The notes under the pieces are model-generated. The model worked only from the letters and a program-made list of their open reading frames with translations. It was not told the origin of the DNA and searched no databases. This document shows positions 4,550 to 6,367 of a DNA stretch of 6,367 nt, piece after piece (positions within the stretch are counted from its first letter, which is position 1; each line of letters opens with the position of its first letter). This DNA comes from Pseudomonadota bacterium. GTDB lineage: Bacteria > Pseudomonadota > Alphaproteobacteria > Azospirillales > Azospirillaceae. The stretch is from contig JAEYOB010000386.1 in the NCBI GenBank assembly GCA_023412175.1, forward strand, positions 1 to 6,367. Direction: 5' to 3'. Position numbers and translations under genes: made by a program.

Positions 4550-6367
4550 ATGAGGGCCTTGTCACGTTGGCTGCTGGTTTCAGCCGCTGTTGTCGTATCT
4601 GGATCCGCGTTCGCAAACGACAGCACTATGAAGAACCAAGCGGATCCCAACAACTGGGCAATGCAACTCGGCAACTACGCCGGCCAACGCTACAGTCCAC
4701 TCGATCAAATCAACACAAACAATGTAAAGAACCTTCAGGTCGCATGGACCTTCTCGACCGGCGTTCTGCGCGGCCATGAAGGCGGTCCGATTGTAATCGG
4801 CGACATGATGTACATTCATACGCCGTTTCCGAACAAGGTGTTCGCGCTGGATATGAACAATCCGGGGCGCGTCATCTGGAAATATGAATCGGTCCAGGAT
4901 CCGAACGTCATCCCCATCATGTGCTGCGACACCGTGAACCGCGGCGTCGCCGTTGCCGATGGGAAGGTATTCCTGGCGCAGGCCGACAATACGCTGGTCG
5001 CCCTCGATGCGAAGACGGGCAAGGAACTTTGGAAAGCCAAGAACGGCGACCACACCAAGGGCGAATCGCTGACGGCGGCGCCATTGGTGGTCAAGGACAA
5101 GGTGTTCGTCGGCATCAGCGGCGGCGAGTTCGGTGTGCGCGGCCATCTGACCGCCTACGACACCAACACCGGCAAGATGGTGTGGCGTGCGTACTCGACG
5201 GGTCCCGACACGGACGTCAAGATCGATCCGTCCAAGACCATGATGATGGGCAAACCCATCGGACAGAAGGATCTCGGCGTCAGCACATGGCCGGGTGAAG
5301 AATGGAAGCGTGGCGGCGGGACCACCTGGGGCTGGTACACCTATGATCCCGAAGTGAACCTGATCTATTACGGCACCGGCAACCCCGGCAGCTGGAACCC
5401 GGTTCAGCGGGCGGTCGACAAGGATCGCAACAAGAGCGACAACAAATGGTCGATGACCATCTTCGCCCGCGATCCGGACACCGGCGAGGCGAAATGGGTC
5501 TACCAGAAGACGCCTTTCGATGAATGGGACTTCGACGGCGTCAATGAGAACATCCTTGCCAACATCAACGTGAGCGGCCAGCCGCGGAAGGTTTTGGTCA
5601 ACTTCGACCGCAACGGCTTCGCCTACACCCTCGACCGGGTGACCGGTGAACTGCTCGTCGCGCAGAAATACGACCCGACGGTCAACTGGGCGACCGAAGT
5701 CGACATGAAGACCGGGCGGCCCAAGGTCGTCGACAAGTACAGCACCTTCGCCAACGGCGAAGACAAGAACACGACGGCGGTCTGCCCGGCGGCGCTGGGC
5801 ACCAAGGACCAGCAGCCGGCCTCGTTCTCGCCGGACACAGGGCTGTTCTACGTGCCGACGAACCACATCTGCATGGACTATGAGCCGTTCTCGGTCGAAT
5901 ACACCGCCGGCCAGGCCTATGTCGGCTCCACCGTCTCCATGTATCCGACGCCGAACTCGCACGGCGGCATGGGCAACTTCATCGCCTGGGATGCGGCGGC
6001 CGGCAAAATCGTCTGGTCCCGGCCGGAGCGGTTCGCGGTGTGGAGCGGCGCACTCACCACCAAGGGCGGCCTCGCCTATTACGGCACGCTGGAAGGCTAC
6101 ATCGTGGCCGTCGACATGAAGGACGGGAAGGAACTGTGGCGGTTCAAGACCCCGTCCGGCATCATCGGGAACATCAACACCTACACGCACAAGGGCAAGC
6201 AGTACGTCGCCGTGCTGTCCGGCGTCGGCGGATGGGCCGGCATCGGTCTCGCAGCGGGCCTTGGCCAGGAGACGGGAGCGGCCGCCTGGCACCAGGCGGT
6301 GCATCCCGGCCGTGCGGAAGGCACGTCGGTGGGGACCGCCGGGCTCGGCGCCGTCGGCGCCCACGCG
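4550..6367 (+). CDS. xoxF: Lanthanide-dependent PQQ methanol dehydrogenase XoxF (3' end beyond window)
   Basis: XoxF is a periplasmic quinoprotein that oxidises methanol (and often formaldehyde) and passes electrons to a dedicated cytochrome c. The ATG at 4550 has GGAGG (4538-4542) 7 nt upstream. A Sec signal peptide spans residues 1-22 (RALSRW, hydrophobic core, cleavage after AFA). The eight-bladed beta-propeller features are clear: the vicinal disulfide C125-C126 in MCCDTVNRG, tryptophan-docking repeats such as [11 protein letters not shown]193 in GGEFGVRG and N278 in [10 protein letters not shown] as metal ligands, and D327-F328-D329 in [11 protein letters not shown]. The second Asp of that DxD is the lanthanide signature; calcium MxaF enzymes have Ala there. 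Two insertions relative to remembered XoxF5 sequences are seen at residues 288-296 and 572-596. The frame is intact for 606 codons without a stop; roughly 20 residues should remain outside. The first ~80 codons are less GC-rich than the rest. Partner genes xoxG and xoxJ would be expected downstream. Confidence 0.95.
   Translation, partial: MRALSRWLLVSAAVVVSGSAFANDSTMKNQADPNNWAMQLGNYAGQRYSPLDQINTNNVKNLQVAWTFSTGVLRGHEGGPIVIGDMMYIHTPFPNKVFALDMNNPGRVIWKYESVQDPNVIPIMCCDTVNRGVAVADGKVFLAQADNTLVALDAKTGKELWKAKNGDHTKGESLTAAPLVVKDKVFVGISGGEFGVRGHLTAYDTNTGKMVWRAYSTGPDTDVKIDPSKTMMMGKPIGQKDLGVSTWPGEEWKRGGGTTWGWYTYDPEVNLIYYGTGNPGSWNPVQRAVDKDRNKSDNKWSMTIFARDPDTGEAKWVYQKTPFDEWDFDGVNENILANINVSGQPRKVLVNFDRNGFAYTLDRVTGELLVAQKYDPTVNWATEVDMKTGRPKVVDKYSTFANGEDKNTTAVCPAALGTKDQQPASFSPDTGLFYVPTNHICMDYEPFSVEYTAGQAYVGSTVSMYPTPNSHGGMGNFIAWDAAAGKIVWSRPERFAVWSGALTTKGGLAYYGTLEGYIVAVDMKDGKELWRFKTPSGIIGNINTYTHKGKQYVAVLSGVGGWAGIGLAAGLGQETGAAAWHQAVHPGRAEGTSVGTAGLGAVGAHA

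Noticed and set aside
4438..4779. 113-codon plus-strand frame starting in the xoxF leader
   Set aside because: It covers the palindrome and the leader, then overlaps the xoxF signal peptide in another frame; no ribosome site or homology is apparent.
4580..6364. Very long minus-strand open frame opposite xoxF
   Set aside because: The plus strand encodes an unmistakable XoxF with signal peptide and catalytic motifs. The antisense frame is a mirror artefact of GC-rich codons, with Arg/His/Val/Asp-rich composition and no known domain.
1..6367. CRISPR arrays, insertion sequences, integrase genes or attachment sites
   Set aside because: No regularly spaced repeats, transposase or integrase motifs, or terminal inverted repeats with target duplications were seen on either strand.

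Overview
The window is high-GC DNA with alphaproteobacterial features, most likely from a methylotrophic or facultatively methylotrophic Rhodospirillales-type bacterium. This rests on the GC-rich codons of the long genes, the character of FolP and XoxF, and two small cysteine-patterned proteins of a kind I associate from memory with that group. No search was possible, so the taxonomy is inference.

Layout. Positions 1-200 are the 3' end of a transketolase gene. It is followed after 9 nt by a complete glycerate 2-kinase gene (210-1472), and the pair looks like one operon. Positions 1473-2772 are gene-poor. They hold a small Cys-rich protein gene (1752-1970), a strong 16-bp hairpin (2005-2044) and an unrecognised 75-residue gene (2296-2523). 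A complete dihydropteroate synthase gene, folP, follows; I start it at a GTG at 2773 preceded by a strong ribosome binding site. Convergent with folP, 15 nt beyond its stop, is a second small Cys-rich gene on the minus strand (3904-4098). A 451-nt AT-rich divergent intergenic region contains a perfect 16-bp palindrome and a hairpin abutting a ribosome binding site. From 4550 to the window end runs a PQQ-dependent methanol dehydrogenase of the lanthanide-dependent XoxF type. Its reading frame is open through the right edge.

How the parts fit. XoxF oxidises methanol in the periplasm. Glycerate 2-kinase is a serine-cycle step that feeds 2-phosphoglycerate into assimilation, transketolase works in pentose/sugar-phosphate metabolism, and FolP makes the folate precursor needed for C1 carriers. 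The combination suits one-carbon metabolism, but only transketolase and glycerate kinase look co-transcribed.

Most notable: (1) the two small genes flanking the folP region encode divergent members of one family sharing the pattern C-x7-C-x(16,17)-C-x10-W-x3-HP-x7-RC; (2) XoxF carries a net extra segment of about 21 residues near its C-terminus and a smaller one right after the metal-ligand Asn region; (3) the xoxF upstream region has two clean inverted repeats that are candidate regulatory sites.
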